A DNA stretch of 35,536 nucleotides. Origin: Clostridiales bacterium. Lineage in GTDB: Bacteria > Bacillota > Clostridia > Christensenellales > Aristaeellaceae. Positions within the stretch are counted from its first letter, which is position 1. Each line of letters starts with the position of its first letter. Where the stretch lies: NCBI GenBank assembly GCA_004556155.1, contig SFIM01000025.1, positions 1 through 35,536 on the forward strand, written 5' to 3'. Both the position numbers and the translations under genes were made by a program. The notes under the pieces were generated by a model. That model saw only the letters and a list, made by a program, of their open reading frames with translations. It was not told where the DNA came from and did no database searches. Positions 14,934-22,604 of the stretch are shown piece after piece.

Positions 14934-16484
14934 ATGCGAATGAAAATCAAGCGCACGCTTGTATCGGCGCTGTGCCTGGCGCTGTGCCTGTGCCTGTGCG
15001 GGTGCGTGGCGGGTGTGGACGCGCTGAACAAAACCAGCTCCGTCACCCTGCCGCCCGCGCAGGTGGAATACGACGCGCCCACGGGCGATACCAATCAGGA
15101 AACGGCGCAGAGCGTGCTGCTGTATGTGCCAAGTGCCGCCGGTACGCGCCTGATCGCCCAGACTGAAAAAATTGTGCTGTCCGCCGCGCGCCACCCGGCC
15201 GAGGCCACGCTGCGCCGCCTGTTTGCCTTTGCGGGCAACGACAGCGCGCAAAGCCTGAGCCCCGATGTGACGCTGCAGTTGTCCACCGTCAATCCCGTGG
15301 AAATTTCGGGCGATACCGCCACGGTCAACCTGGCCGCCTCGGCGCTGTCGCTGTCGCATAGCGATCTGTACGTTGCGTGCCAGGCCATCGCCAATACGCT
15401 TACGCAGTGGGGCGATATCCGCTATGTCAACGTGCTGGTCAGCTCCATTCAGCCCGGCCTGGACGTGGGCGCCAGCGTGCCTGCGGGCTGCTTTGCCGCC
15501 AACGCCGCCGATACCATCGACGCCATGCTGACTGCCGCGCAGACGCAGTCCGCCGCGCCCGCCGACCGGCGCATCAGCCTGAACGCCACGCTGTATTATC
15601 CCACCTACTCGGGCAAGGGCATCCTGGCCGAAACGCGCACGCTCAGCTTTGCCGGGCGCGATAAGGGCGAGATGATCAAAACCCTGCTGTCTGCCCTGTC
15701 CCAGGGCGCGCAGACGCTGGGCAACACCCCCGCCATGCCCGATCTGTCCGCCTACCTGACCGAGGCCCCGGCCGTGCAGGAAATCGCCGTGTCGGGCGGC
15801 CAGTGCGCCGTGCTGCGCTTTACCCAGAGCTTTAACGACGTGCTGATTGCCGCGGGCATCCCGCGCTCGGTGATGATGGCCGCGCTGACCTACACGCTGA
15901 CCACCTTTGTGCCCGGCCTGAGCGGCGTGACGGCCTACATCGGGGACGAGCTGGTATCCGTGGTGGTGCCCGGCGGCGTGTACGAGGGTGCGGACGAGCC
16001 GGTCAATTTCCAGAACGGCGTGATGCGCCGCAGCGATTTTTCGCACTTTCTCCTGTCCAATTGCACGCTGTATTTCAGCGACGGCGCGGGCCATCTGACC
16101 GCCGTGCAGCGGCCGATTCCCTATTATGAAACGCGCTCGGCGCGGTATCTGATCAACTGCCTGATGCAGGGCCCCCAGCCCTGCGACAACGCGCCGGGCA
16201 TTCAGAACGTGCTGCCCGATACCCTGGGCGATGCGGATGTGCTGGGTCTGGGTCTGAGCGGCACGACGCTGCTGCTGAACCTGTCCCAGCATGCGGCGGC
16301 CGATATGGCGCAGGTGGAGCCTGCCTCTGAGCGGCTGATGGTTTACGCGCTGGTGAACACCCTGACCGAGCTGCGCGGCGTGAGCGGCGTGTGCTTCTTC
16401 TTTGCCGGGGCGCAGCGCGACAGCCTGGCCGGGGTGATCTATTGGCCCGGCGTCTTCCTGCGGGACGGGAGCATTGTGCAGTAA
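14934..16484 (+). CDS. GerMN lipoprotein with three GerMN-like repeats
   Basis: A 516-residue lipoprotein with the lipobox LCGC (Cys24) after a cysteine-rich hydrophobic signal (CLALCLCLCGC). Three GerMN-like units follow. Unit one is about 56-190 (QSVLLYVPS to VNVLVSSIQPGLD). Unit two is about 210-345 (LNATLYYPTYSGKG to VTAYIGDELV). Unit three is about 370-505 (NCTLYFSDGAGHL to VCFFFAGAQRD). Each repeats the beta strand, AxLYY-type opening, and a helix with multiple Leu. The known GerM has two units, so three is long. ATG 14934 has GAGGGGG upstream, whereas the GTG at 14919 overlaps the previous stop with no Shine-Dalgarno. It probably acts at the cell surface during sporulation or division with its neighbour. 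Confidence 0.8.
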   Translation: MRMKIKRTLVSALCLALCLCLCGCVAGVDALNKTSSVTLPPAQVEYDAPTGDTNQETAQSVLLYVPSAAGTRLIAQTEKIVLSAARHPAEATLRRLFAFAGNDSAQSLSPDVTLQLSTVNPVEISGDTATVNLAASALSLSHSDLYVACQAIANTLTQWGDIRYVNVLVSSIQPGLDVGASVPAGCFAANAADTIDAMLTAAQTQSAAPADRRISLNATLYYPTYSGKGILAETRTLSFAGRDKGEMIKTLLSALSQGAQTLGNTPAMPDLSAYLTEAPAVQEIAVSGGQCAVLRFTQSFNDVLIAAGIPRSVMMAALTYTLTTFVPGLSGVTAYIGDELVSVVVPGGVYEGADEPVNFQNGVMRRSDFSHFLLSNCTLYFSDGAGHLTAVQRPIPYYETRSARYLINCLMQGPQPCDNAPGIQNVLPDTLGDADVLGLGLSGTTLLLNLSQHAAADMAQVEPASERLMVYALVNTLTELRGVSGVCFFFAGAQRDSLAGVIYWPGVFLRDGSIVQ

Positions 16485-16502
16485 ACAACGGGGAGGCGCA
16501 CC

Positions 16503-17222
16503 ATGAAGCGGCTTTTGGGCGATATCCGCCGGGCGGATGAGGATTTTCACATGATTGCGCGCGGCGACCGCGTGGCCGTGGGCGTATCGGGCGGCAAGGA
16601 CAGCCTGGTGCTGCTGCGCGCGCTGGCGGTGTACAGCCGCTTTGCCGTAAAGCCCTTTGAGGTGGTCGCCATCACCCTCAAAACGGGCGATCCCTTCGAC
16701 GTTGCGCCCATCCGCGCGCTGTGCGAGGAGCTGAACGTGCCCTATGTGGTGGAGGAGTGCGACCTCATCCACCAGCTTTTTGATGTGCGGCGCGAGGAAA
16801 ACCCCTGCGCCCTGTGCGCGCGGCTGCGGCGCGGCGCGCTGCTGCGCATGGCGGCCGAGCAGGGCTGCAGCAAGCTGGCGCTGGGACATCACCGCGAGGA
16901 CGCGGAGGAAACGCTGCTGATGAGCGTGCTCTACGAGGCCCGGCTGCATACCTTCCATCCCGTCACGCACATGGAGGACAGCGGGGTCACGGTGATTCGC
17001 CCCATGGTGTACGCGCCCGAGCGCGAGATCATCCATCTGGCTAAAAAATACGCCGTGCCCGTGATCAAAAACCCCTGCCCGGCGGATGGACACACCACCC
17101 GGCAGGAGATGAAAGACATGCTCGAGGAGCTGTCCCGCCGCTATCCGCGCGCCAAGGAATACCTGCTCACCGCCCTCAGGGACGACAGCCGCTATGGGCT
17201 GTGGAACAAGACTGAACCGTAA
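16503..17222 (+). CDS. ttcA: tRNA 2-thiocytidine biosynthesis TtcA-family protein
   Basis: A 239-residue PP-loop ATPase. TtcA thiolates C32 of some tRNAs using ATP activation and an iron-sulfur cluster. The PP-loop SGGKDS is at residues 29-34. Cys102 and Cys105 in NPCALCARLRRG and Cys192 in NPCPADGHTTRQE are positioned to hold the cluster. LALGHHREDAEETLL is the second conserved block. This matches the compact TtcA-type subfamily of Firmicutes and not TilS, which lacks these cysteines and has extra C-terminal domains. GGGGAGG precedes the ATG. It is separated by 18 bases from the GerMN gene and followed after 10 bases by recD2. Family-level certainty is high. The exact tRNA position modified is inferred. 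Confidence 0.82.
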   Translation: MKRLLGDIRRADEDFHMIARGDRVAVGVSGGKDSLVLLRALAVYSRFAVKPFEVVAITLKTGDPFDVAPIRALCEELNVPYVVEECDLIHQLFDVRREENPCALCARLRRGALLRMAAEQGCSKLALGHHREDAEETLLMSVLYEARLHTFHPVTHMEDSGVTVIRPMVYAPEREIIHLAKKYAVPVIKNPCPADGHTTRQEMKDMLEELSRRYPRAKEYLLTALRDDSRYGLWNKTEP

Positions 17223-17232
17223 GGAAAGATTG

Positions 17233-19428
17233 ATGGAAGAATTACGCGCAACCATAAACGAAACGGCCTTTCGCAACGCCGAAAACGGTTACACCGTGCT
17301 GACCGTGCGCGCCGGGCGCGAAAACGTCACCGTGGTGGGCGTGATGCCCGAGGTGGCCGCGGGCGAGCAGGCGGTGTTCCAGGGCGAGTGGGTGCAGCAT
17401 CCGCAGTACGGCAGGCAGTTCAAGGCCGCCAGCTGCGAGGTGCTGGCGCCCTCCACCTTGCTTGGCATCGAGCGGTATCTGGCATCGGGCCTTATTCGCG
17501 GCGTAGGCGCGGCCACCGCGCGGCTGATTGTGCAGGAGTTCGGGCTGGAAACCATGGATATCCTCAGCCAGCAGCCGCACCGCCTCAGCGAGGTGCCGGG
17601 CATCGGCGTAAAGCGCGCCAAGCAGATCGGCGACAGCTTCCGGGAGCAGTACGCTACCCGGCAGGCCATGATCTTTCTGCAAGCCTACGGCGTAACGCCC
17701 GGCATGGCGGTGAAGATCAGCAAGGTGTACGGCGAGCGCACGCGCGAGGTGATCCAGCAAAACCCCTACCGCCTGGTGGAGGATGTGGAGGGCGTGGGCT
17801 TTCTGACCGCCGACCGCATCGCCCTGTCCATGGGCGTTGCGCCCGAAAGCGACAGCCGCCTGTCCGCCGGGCTGATCTACGCCCTGCAGGAGGCCGCCGC
17901 CTCGGCGGGGCATACCTACCTGCCCATGGACGAATTGCTGACCCTGGCCGGAAGGCTTTTGCGGGTGGAGCCGCAGCTATTGCAGACGCACCTGACGGCG
18001 CTGCTGCTGGCCCGCAAGCTGCGCGCGCATGTGATGGACGGCGTGGAGGGCGTTTTTCTGCCCCAGATGTGGCAGGCGGAAAGCGAGATCGCCCGCCGCC
18101 TGCGCGATTTGCAGGCCGCGTCGCAGACCATCATGGACGGCACGGTGGACGCGCAGATCCGCAATTTTGAAAAGGCCAAGGGCATTTCGTTTTCGCCCAC
18201 GCAGAAAAAAGCCATTTCCATGGCCGCGCAGCAGGGATTGCTGGTCATCACCGGCGGCCCCGGCACGGGCAAAACCACGATTATCAACTGCATCCTGTCC
18301 CTGCTGGACAGCGAAAGCGTGCTGCTGGCCGCCCCTACCGGCCGCGCCGCCAAGCGCATGAGCGAGGCCACCGGGCGCGAGGCCAGCACGCTGCACCGCC
18401 TGCTGGAATACGGCGGCGACAGCGGCGAGTTCACGCGCGATGAGGAAAATCCGCTGGACTGCACCTGCCTGATTGTGGATGAGATGTCCATGGTGGATGT
18501 GTTCCTGATGCGCGCCTTCCTGCGCGCGCTGCCCCGCGGCGCGCGGCTGATCCTGGTGGGCGACGCCGATCAGCTGCCCTCCGTGGGCGCGGGCAACGTG
18601 CTGGGCGATATCCTGCGCAGCGGGGTGATCGCCTCGGTGCGGCTCAACGAGATCTTCCGCCAAAGCGAAAGCAGCCTGATCGTGCGCAACGCCCACGCCA
18701 TCAACCATGGCGAAATGCCTGTGCTGAACCAGAAAAACAGCAATTTCTTTTTCGAGCGCCACGCCTATCCCGAGGATTCCGCCCGCGCGGTGGTGGAGCT
18801 TTGCCGCCGCCGGCTGCCTGCCTACATGAAATGCGCCGATCCCCTGCACGCCATCCAGGTGCTTTCGCCCACCAAGAAGGGCGCGTGCGGCGTGATCGCC
18901 CTCAACGCCATGCTGCAGGCCGCCCTCAACCCGCCCTGCCCAGAAAAGCCCGAAATTCAGTACGGCGAGCGCATCTTCCGCCAGGGCGACAAGGTGATGC
19001 ACATCAAGAACAACTATCAGCTGGAATGGATGGGCGAGGACGACAGCGACGGCACGGGCGTTTTCAACGGCGATATGGGCGTTGTGCTGACCGTGGATAC
19101 CGAGGAAAAAACGCTGGTGGTATTCTTTGACGATGGGCGCACGGCCGAGTATGAATACGCCATGCTCGAGGAGCTGGAGCTGGCCTACTGCCTGTCCGTG
19201 CACAAAAGCCAGGGCAGCGAGTTTGCCTGCGTGGTGATGCCCTGCGTGGGCGGCCCGCCCATGCTGCTGACGCGTAATCTGTTCTACACTGCCCTTACCC
19301 GCGCCAAGGAGCTGGTGGTGCTGGTGGGCCGCGAGGACGCGATCTCCGCCATGGTGAATAACAACCATATCGCCCGCCGCTATACCGCCCTGTGTCAGCG
19401 GCTGGGGGAAATTCCCGCGGGGGAGTAA
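17233..19428 (+). CDS. recD2: RecD2 family ATP-dependent 5'-3' DNA helicase
   Basis: A 731-residue SF1B helicase of the RecD2 type, acting in DNA repair and replication without RecBC. The N-terminal domain (1-90) is followed by helix-hairpin-helix motifs near 95-140, with GLIRGVGAATA and EVPGIGVKRA. The Walker A motif GGPGTGKTT is at 341-349, LIVDEMSM at 413-420, LVGDADQLPSVGAGNV around 440-455, and the C-terminal VHKSQGSE motif at 656-663. The length is typical for RecD2. The start ATG 17233 is preceded by AAGGAAAG. The longer frame from 17194 lies inside ttcA. RecD2 belongs in this run near recF, another repair gene, but no operonic partner confirms a joint pathway. Confidence 0.92.
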   Translation: MEELRATINETAFRNAENGYTVLTVRAGRENVTVVGVMPEVAAGEQAVFQGEWVQHPQYGRQFKAASCEVLAPSTLLGIERYLASGLIRGVGAATARLIVQEFGLETMDILSQQPHRLSEVPGIGVKRAKQIGDSFREQYATRQAMIFLQAYGVTPGMAVKISKVYGERTREVIQQNPYRLVEDVEGVGFLTADRIALSMGVAPESDSRLSAGLIYALQEAAASAGHTYLPMDELLTLAGRLLRVEPQLLQTHLTALLLARKLRAHVMDGVEGVFLPQMWQAESEIARRLRDLQAASQTIMDGTVDAQIRNFEKAKGISFSPTQKKAISMAAQQGLLVITGGPGTGKTTIINCILSLLDSESVLLAAPTGRAAKRMSEATGREASTLHRLLEYGGDSGEFTRDEENPLDCTCLIVDEMSMVDVFLMRAFLRALPRGARLILVGDADQLPSVGAGNVLGDILRSGVIASVRLNEIFRQSESSLIVRNAHAINHGEMPVLNQKNSNFFFERHAYPEDSARAVVELCRRRLPAYMKCADPLHAIQVLSPTKKGACGVIALNAMLQAALNPPCPEKPEIQYGERIFRQGDKVMHIKNNYQLEWMGEDDSDGTGVFNGDMGVVLTVDTEEKTLVVFFDDGRTAEYEYAMLEELELAYCLSVHKSQGSEFACVVMPCVGGPPMLLTRNLFYTALTRAKELVVLVGREDAISAMVNNNHIARRYTALCQRLGEIPAGE

Positions 19429-19475
19429 GCTTAGGCATTTTTTCAAAAGCGCAATAACCAAAGGAGGCTCCTTCC

Positions 19476-20066
19476 ATGCCCAAGCGTTTGCTGATCACCG
19501 GCTTTGACCCCTTCGGCGGGCAAAGCGTCAATCCTGCCTGGGAGGCGGTATCCCGCCTGCCTGCGCGCGTGGGCGATTGCGTCGTGCACGCTTTGCAGGT
19601 GCCCACGGTGTTTGGGCTGGCGGCGCAGCGCGCCATCGAGGAGGCGCAGACGCTGCATCCCGATGTCATCCTGTGCGTGGGGCAGGCGGGCGGCCGCGCG
19701 GCGGTCACGCCCGAGATGGTGGCCATTAACCTGCGCTATGCCGCCATCCCGGACAACGCGGGCCTGCAGCCGCAGGATATTCCCTGCGCCGAGGACGGAC
19801 CGGCGGCGTACTTTGCCACCGTGCCTGTGCAGGAGATGGCACGCGCCATTGCGCAGGCCGGCCTGCCGGGCAGCGTGTCCTACACGGCGGGTACGTTTGT
19901 GTGCAACGATCTGCTCTATACCCTGCTGCATCACTACCATGATACCGCCGTGCGCGTGGGCTTTATCCACGTGCCCTTCCTGCCCGGGCAGGCGGGGCAG
20001 GGTCAGCCGTCGATGGCGCTGGACGATATCGTGCGGGCGCTGTGCGCAGCGATTGAGGCGCTGTAG
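19476..20066 (+). CDS. pcp: Pyroglutamyl-peptidase I
   Basis: A 196-residue cysteine peptidase of family C15. It removes N-terminal pyroglutamate from peptides in the cytoplasm. The catalytic triad is visible: Glu80 in VTPEMVAINL, Cys143 in AGTFVCNDLLY and His165 in GFIHVPFLP. The start LLITGFDPFGGQ and the spacing of the triad match the family, although the protein is about 15 residues shorter than most. AAAGGAGG precedes the ATG. It follows recD2 after 47 bases. It is a housekeeping peptide-recycling enzyme, probably transcribed with its neighbours. Confidence 0.92.
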   Translation: MPKRLLITGFDPFGGQSVNPAWEAVSRLPARVGDCVVHALQVPTVFGLAAQRAIEEAQTLHPDVILCVGQAGGRAAVTPEMVAINLRYAAIPDNAGLQPQDIPCAEDGPAAYFATVPVQEMARAIAQAGLPGSVSYTAGTFVCNDLLYTLLHHYHDTAVRVGFIHVPFLPGQAGQGQPSMALDDIVRALCAAIEAL

Positions 20067-20105
20067 CCTGCGCCGCAGCCTGTATGCTGAAAGGAGAATC
20101 CCCCC

Positions 20106-20753
20106 ATGCTCAAAGCCGCGCTGTTTGATATGGATGGGCTGCTGTTCGACACCGAGGCCATGTATGCCCGCCTGGCCAACGAAGCCGCCCGCCCGCTGGG
20201 CTTTGCCTTTACGGAGCAGATGATTCTGGACACCCTGGGCGTGAACGAGACCGACTGCAACGCCTACTACGGCAGCCGCATCCCGGCCTACCGCGCCGAG
20301 ACATTCTGGCCGGCCTATCATGCCGCGGCCGACCGCTATGTGGCCGAGCATGGCGCACCGCAAAAGCCCTATCTGCTTGAAACGCTGCAAAGGCTGCATG
20401 CCGCGGGCGTGCGCATGGCGGTGGTGTCGGCCAGCCCCAGGGCGGATGTGCTGCGTAACCTGCGCAGCGCCGGGGCGGAAACGTACTTTGACGCCATCGT
20501 CTCGGGCGATATGGGGCTGCCGGGCAAGCCGCAACCCGATATGTATCTGCGCGGGGCGGCGCTGGTGGGCGTGCCCATCGGCCAGTGCGCCGTGCTGGAG
20601 GATTCGCCCCACGGCCTGCGCGCGGGGCGCGACGCGGGCGCGTATACCATCATGATTCCCGATCTGCGCCCGTATACCGATAAGCTTGCGCCCATCTGCG
20701 ATTGCGTATGCCTCACGCTGCGCGAGGCGGGGGAGGCGATCCTGTGCCGATAG
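20106..20753 (+). CDS. HAD-superfamily hydrolase, beta-phosphoglucomutase-like
   Basis: A 215-residue cytoplasmic phosphatase or phosphomutase of the haloacid dehalogenase superfamily. Motif I DMDGLLFDTE holds the nucleophile Asp8 and the acid Asp10. Motif II VVSASPR, motif III Lys in GLPGKPQPD, and motif IV LEDSPHGLRAG follow in the normal order. A helical cap lies between motifs I and II, as in the subgroup that includes beta-phosphoglucomutase and small sugar-phosphate phosphatases. AAAGGAG precedes the ATG. The last ten bases overlap the start of rlmH. The substrate is not determinable from the sequence. Confidence 0.87.
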   Translation: MLKAALFDMDGLLFDTEAMYARLANEAARPLGFAFTEQMILDTLGVNETDCNAYYGSRIPAYRAETFWPAYHAAADRYVAEHGAPQKPYLLETLQRLHAAGVRMAVVSASPRADVLRNLRSAGAETYFDAIVSGDMGLPGKPQPDMYLRGAALVGVPIGQCAVLEDSPHGLRAGRDAGAYTIMIPDLRPYTDKLAPICDCVCLTLREAGEAILCR

Positions 20754-21202
20754 CCATCGTGTGCGCAGGCCGCCTGCGCGAAAGCTACTGGCGCGATGCG
20801 GCCGCTGAGTATCAAAAGCGCATGACCCGCTATAACAGGCTGGAGATCATCGAGGTGCCCGATCAGCCCGAAACCGAGGGCGCGCAGGCCATGAAAAAGG
20901 AGGGCGCGGCCATGCTGGCTCACATCCGCCCAGACGATTATGTGGCGGCGCTGTGCATCGACGGCAAATACCTGGACAGCCCCGGTCTGGCGGATTTCTT
21001 TCGGCAGCGCGCCATGCAGGGGGCGCGGGTGGTGTTTGTCATCGGCGGGTCGCTGGGGCTGTCGCCCGAGGTGCAGCGCCGCGCGGACTGCCGCCTGTCC
21101 ATGTCGCCCATGACCTTTCCGCATCAGCTGGCGCGGGTGATGCTGCTGGAGCAGATTTACCGCGCCCATAAGATCAACGCCAACGAGAGGTACCACAAGT
21201 AA
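20744..21202 (+). CDS. rlmH: 23S rRNA pseudouridine(1915) N3-methyltransferase RlmH
   Basis: A 152-residue SPOUT methyltransferase that methylates pseudouridine 1915 of 23S rRNA using S-adenosylmethionine. The cofactor knot motif VFVIGGSLGLS and the C-terminal MTFPHQLARVMLLEQIYRAH are diagnostic. The family's usual GEPYHK ending appears here as NERYHK. The start is GTG 20744 (VPIAIVCAG), just behind a GGGGGAGG sequence and overlapping the HAD gene. The longer frame from 20702 runs through the HAD gene in another frame. The stop TAA shares one base with the recF ATG (TAATG), so recF translation is coupled to rlmH. Confidence 0.92.
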   Translation: MPIAIVCAGRLRESYWRDAAAEYQKRMTRYNRLEIIEVPDQPETEGAQAMKKEGAAMLAHIRPDDYVAALCIDGKYLDSPGLADFFRQRAMQGARVVFVIGGSLGLSPEVQRRADCRLSMSPMTFPHQLARVMLLEQIYRAHKINANERYHK

Positions 21203-22305
21203 TGTTTATCCAGTCGCTGCGGCTGCACGATTTTCGCAGCTATCATCAGGTGCTGCTCACGCCCCCAGCGGGGGTAACGGTGTTTGTGGGCGAAAACGGC
21301 GCGGGCAAAACCAACCTGCTTGAGGCCGTTCACCTGTGCTGCCTGGGGCGCAGCCACCGCACGGCCTTCGACCGGGAGATGATCCGCGCCGGGCAGGAGA
21401 CCGCCGCCGTGCAGGTGCGCGTGCAGCGCGCCGACGGCGTGGATGAGGTGGGCGTGCGGCTGTATTCGCCCTTGCAGAAAAAGCGCAAGCTCCTCTACAT
21501 CAACGGCAAAACCGCCGCGCGCACGGGCGAGCTGATGGGGCATGTCACGTGCGTGATGTTCTCGCCCGAGGATCTGGACATCGTGCGCGGCGCGCCCCAG
21601 GGACGACGGCGGTTTGTGGATATGCTGCTGTCCCAGTGCGGGGCGGGCTACTATTACGCCCTGCAAACCTATAACGCCGCGCTCAAGCAGCGAAACGCGC
21701 TGCTGCATGATCTGGCGCGCGGGGGCAATCCCGCCCAGCTGGATGCGTGGGACGAGCAGCTGGCCGCCGCGGCCGCACCTGTGGTGCGCGCGCGCCAGTA
21801 CGCCGCGCAGAATTTAAGCACGCTTTCCCGCGGGCATTATGCCTATATCAGCGGCCGCGAGAACGAGCCGTTCTCCCTGCGCTACGCGGGCTGCCTGGCC
21901 GAGAGCGCCCAGCCTTCGGAGGATTTGCTGCGCCTTTTGCAAAGGAGCCGCGCGGAGGATATCCGCCGCATGACCAGCACCGTGGGCCCGCACCGGGACG
22001 ATCTGGCGCTGTCGCTGTGCGGGCAGGATATGCGCGCCTTCGCCTCGCAGGGGCAGATGCGCACGGCAGTGCTGTCGCTGCGGCTGGCCGAATTGGATAT
22101 GCTGACCGAGCGTCAGCACGAGGCCCCGCTGCTGCTGCTGGACGATGTGCTGAGCGAGCTGGACGTCGGCCGCCGCGCGCGGCTGCTGGAGCGCATCCGC
22201 GGCGTGCAGACGCTGCTGACCTGCACAGACCTGTCCGACCTGACGGGCGCGTCGCCCCAGGCCGTGCTGCGCGTGCACAATGGGGAAATACTGTCGGAAA
22301 TATAA
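21202..22305 (+). CDS. recF: DNA replication/repair protein RecF
   Basis: A 367-residue SMC-like ATPase that loads RecA at gaps with RecOR. The Walker A motif GENGAGKT is at 30-37. The signature segment MTSTVGPHRDDLALSL begins at 257, and the Walker B region LLLLDDVLSELD has DDVLSELD at 314-321. FMFSPEDL-type sequence (VMFSPEDLDIVRG) and GRRRFVDMLLSQ are further family blocks. The length is typical. The start overlaps the rlmH stop by one base. In most bacteria recF stands next to dnaN and gyrB by the replication origin. Here it is between rlmH and bofA with neither of those genes visible, so it is displaced. Confidence 0.93.
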   Translation: MFIQSLRLHDFRSYHQVLLTPPAGVTVFVGENGAGKTNLLEAVHLCCLGRSHRTAFDREMIRAGQETAAVQVRVQRADGVDEVGVRLYSPLQKKRKLLYINGKTAARTGELMGHVTCVMFSPEDLDIVRGAPQGRRRFVDMLLSQCGAGYYYALQTYNAALKQRNALLHDLARGGNPAQLDAWDEQLAAAAAPVVRARQYAAQNLSTLSRGHYAYISGRENEPFSLRYAGCLAESAQPSEDLLRLLQRSRAEDIRRMTSTVGPHRDDLALSLCGQDMRAFASQGQMRTAVLSLRLAELDMLTERQHEAPLLLLDDVLSELDVGRRARLLERIRGVQTLLTCTDLSDLTGASPQAVLRVHNGEILSEI

Positions 22306-22322
22306 AACTGGCGATCAGCATA

Positions 22323-22361
22323 AAACCACCTCGCCGCGCATAGGATGCGGCGAGGTGGTTT
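22323..22361 (+). promoter_or_regulatory. Perfect 15-bp hairpin that covers the bofA ribosome-binding site
   Basis: AAACCACCTCGCCGC (22323-22337) pairs perfectly with GCGGCGAGGTGGTTT (22347-22361) across a 9-nt loop. The right arm contains GAGGTG (22352-22357), the Shine-Dalgarno of bofA, 7 bases before its ATG. The hairpin would hide it. There is no T-run after it, so it is not an ordinary terminator for recF. Confidence 0.7.
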
Positions 22362-22364
22362 GCT

Positions 22365-22604
22365 ATGATCGGGTTTGTGTGCCTGTGCGCGGCTTTCTTC
22401 GCCATGCTGACCCTGATTGCGCTGCGCGTGCGGGTAGGCTCGCGCTTTTACCGGGGCATGCGGCGCGCGGTGTGCGCGGCGGCGGCGCTGGCCGTCAGCG
22501 GGCTGATATCGCCCGTGGGGGTGAATCTGCTCAACCTGCTGTGCGTATCCGCGCTGGGGCTGCCCGGCCTTGGGCTGCTGCACGTGATCGCGCGCATGCC
22601 TTAA
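22365..22604 (+). CDS. bofA: BofA-type pro-sigma-K processing inhibitor
   Basis: A 79-residue integral membrane protein of the BofA family. In spore formers BofA sits in the mother-cell membrane around the forespore and holds back the SpoIVFB protease that activates sigma-K. The protein has two hydrophobic helices (about residues 1-20 and 27-48). The C-terminal family signature is SPVGVNLLNLLCVSALGLPG (about 49-68). B. subtilis BofA has 87 residues, so the length fits. The ribosome-binding site is embedded in a 15-bp hairpin. The stop shares TTAA (22601-22604) with the convergent tsaC gene. No SpoIVF gene is nearby. Sigma-K inhibition is family knowledge and not shown here. Confidence 0.82.
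   Translation: MIGFVCLCAAFFAMLTLIALRVRVGSRFYRGMRRAVCAAAALAVSGLISPVGVNLLNLLCVSALGLPGLGLLHVIARMP

Noticed and set aside
14523..17276. A 917-residue open frame on the minus strand
   Set aside because: It lies opposite the GerMN lipoproteins and ttcA, all supported by motifs. It is a composition artefact.
17977..19461. A 494-residue open frame on the minus strand
   Set aside because: It is antisense to recD2, which has clear helicase motifs.
22323..22361. The recF-bofA hairpin as an ordinary terminator
   Set aside because: No T-run follows on the plus strand, and its right arm is the bofA ribosome-binding site.
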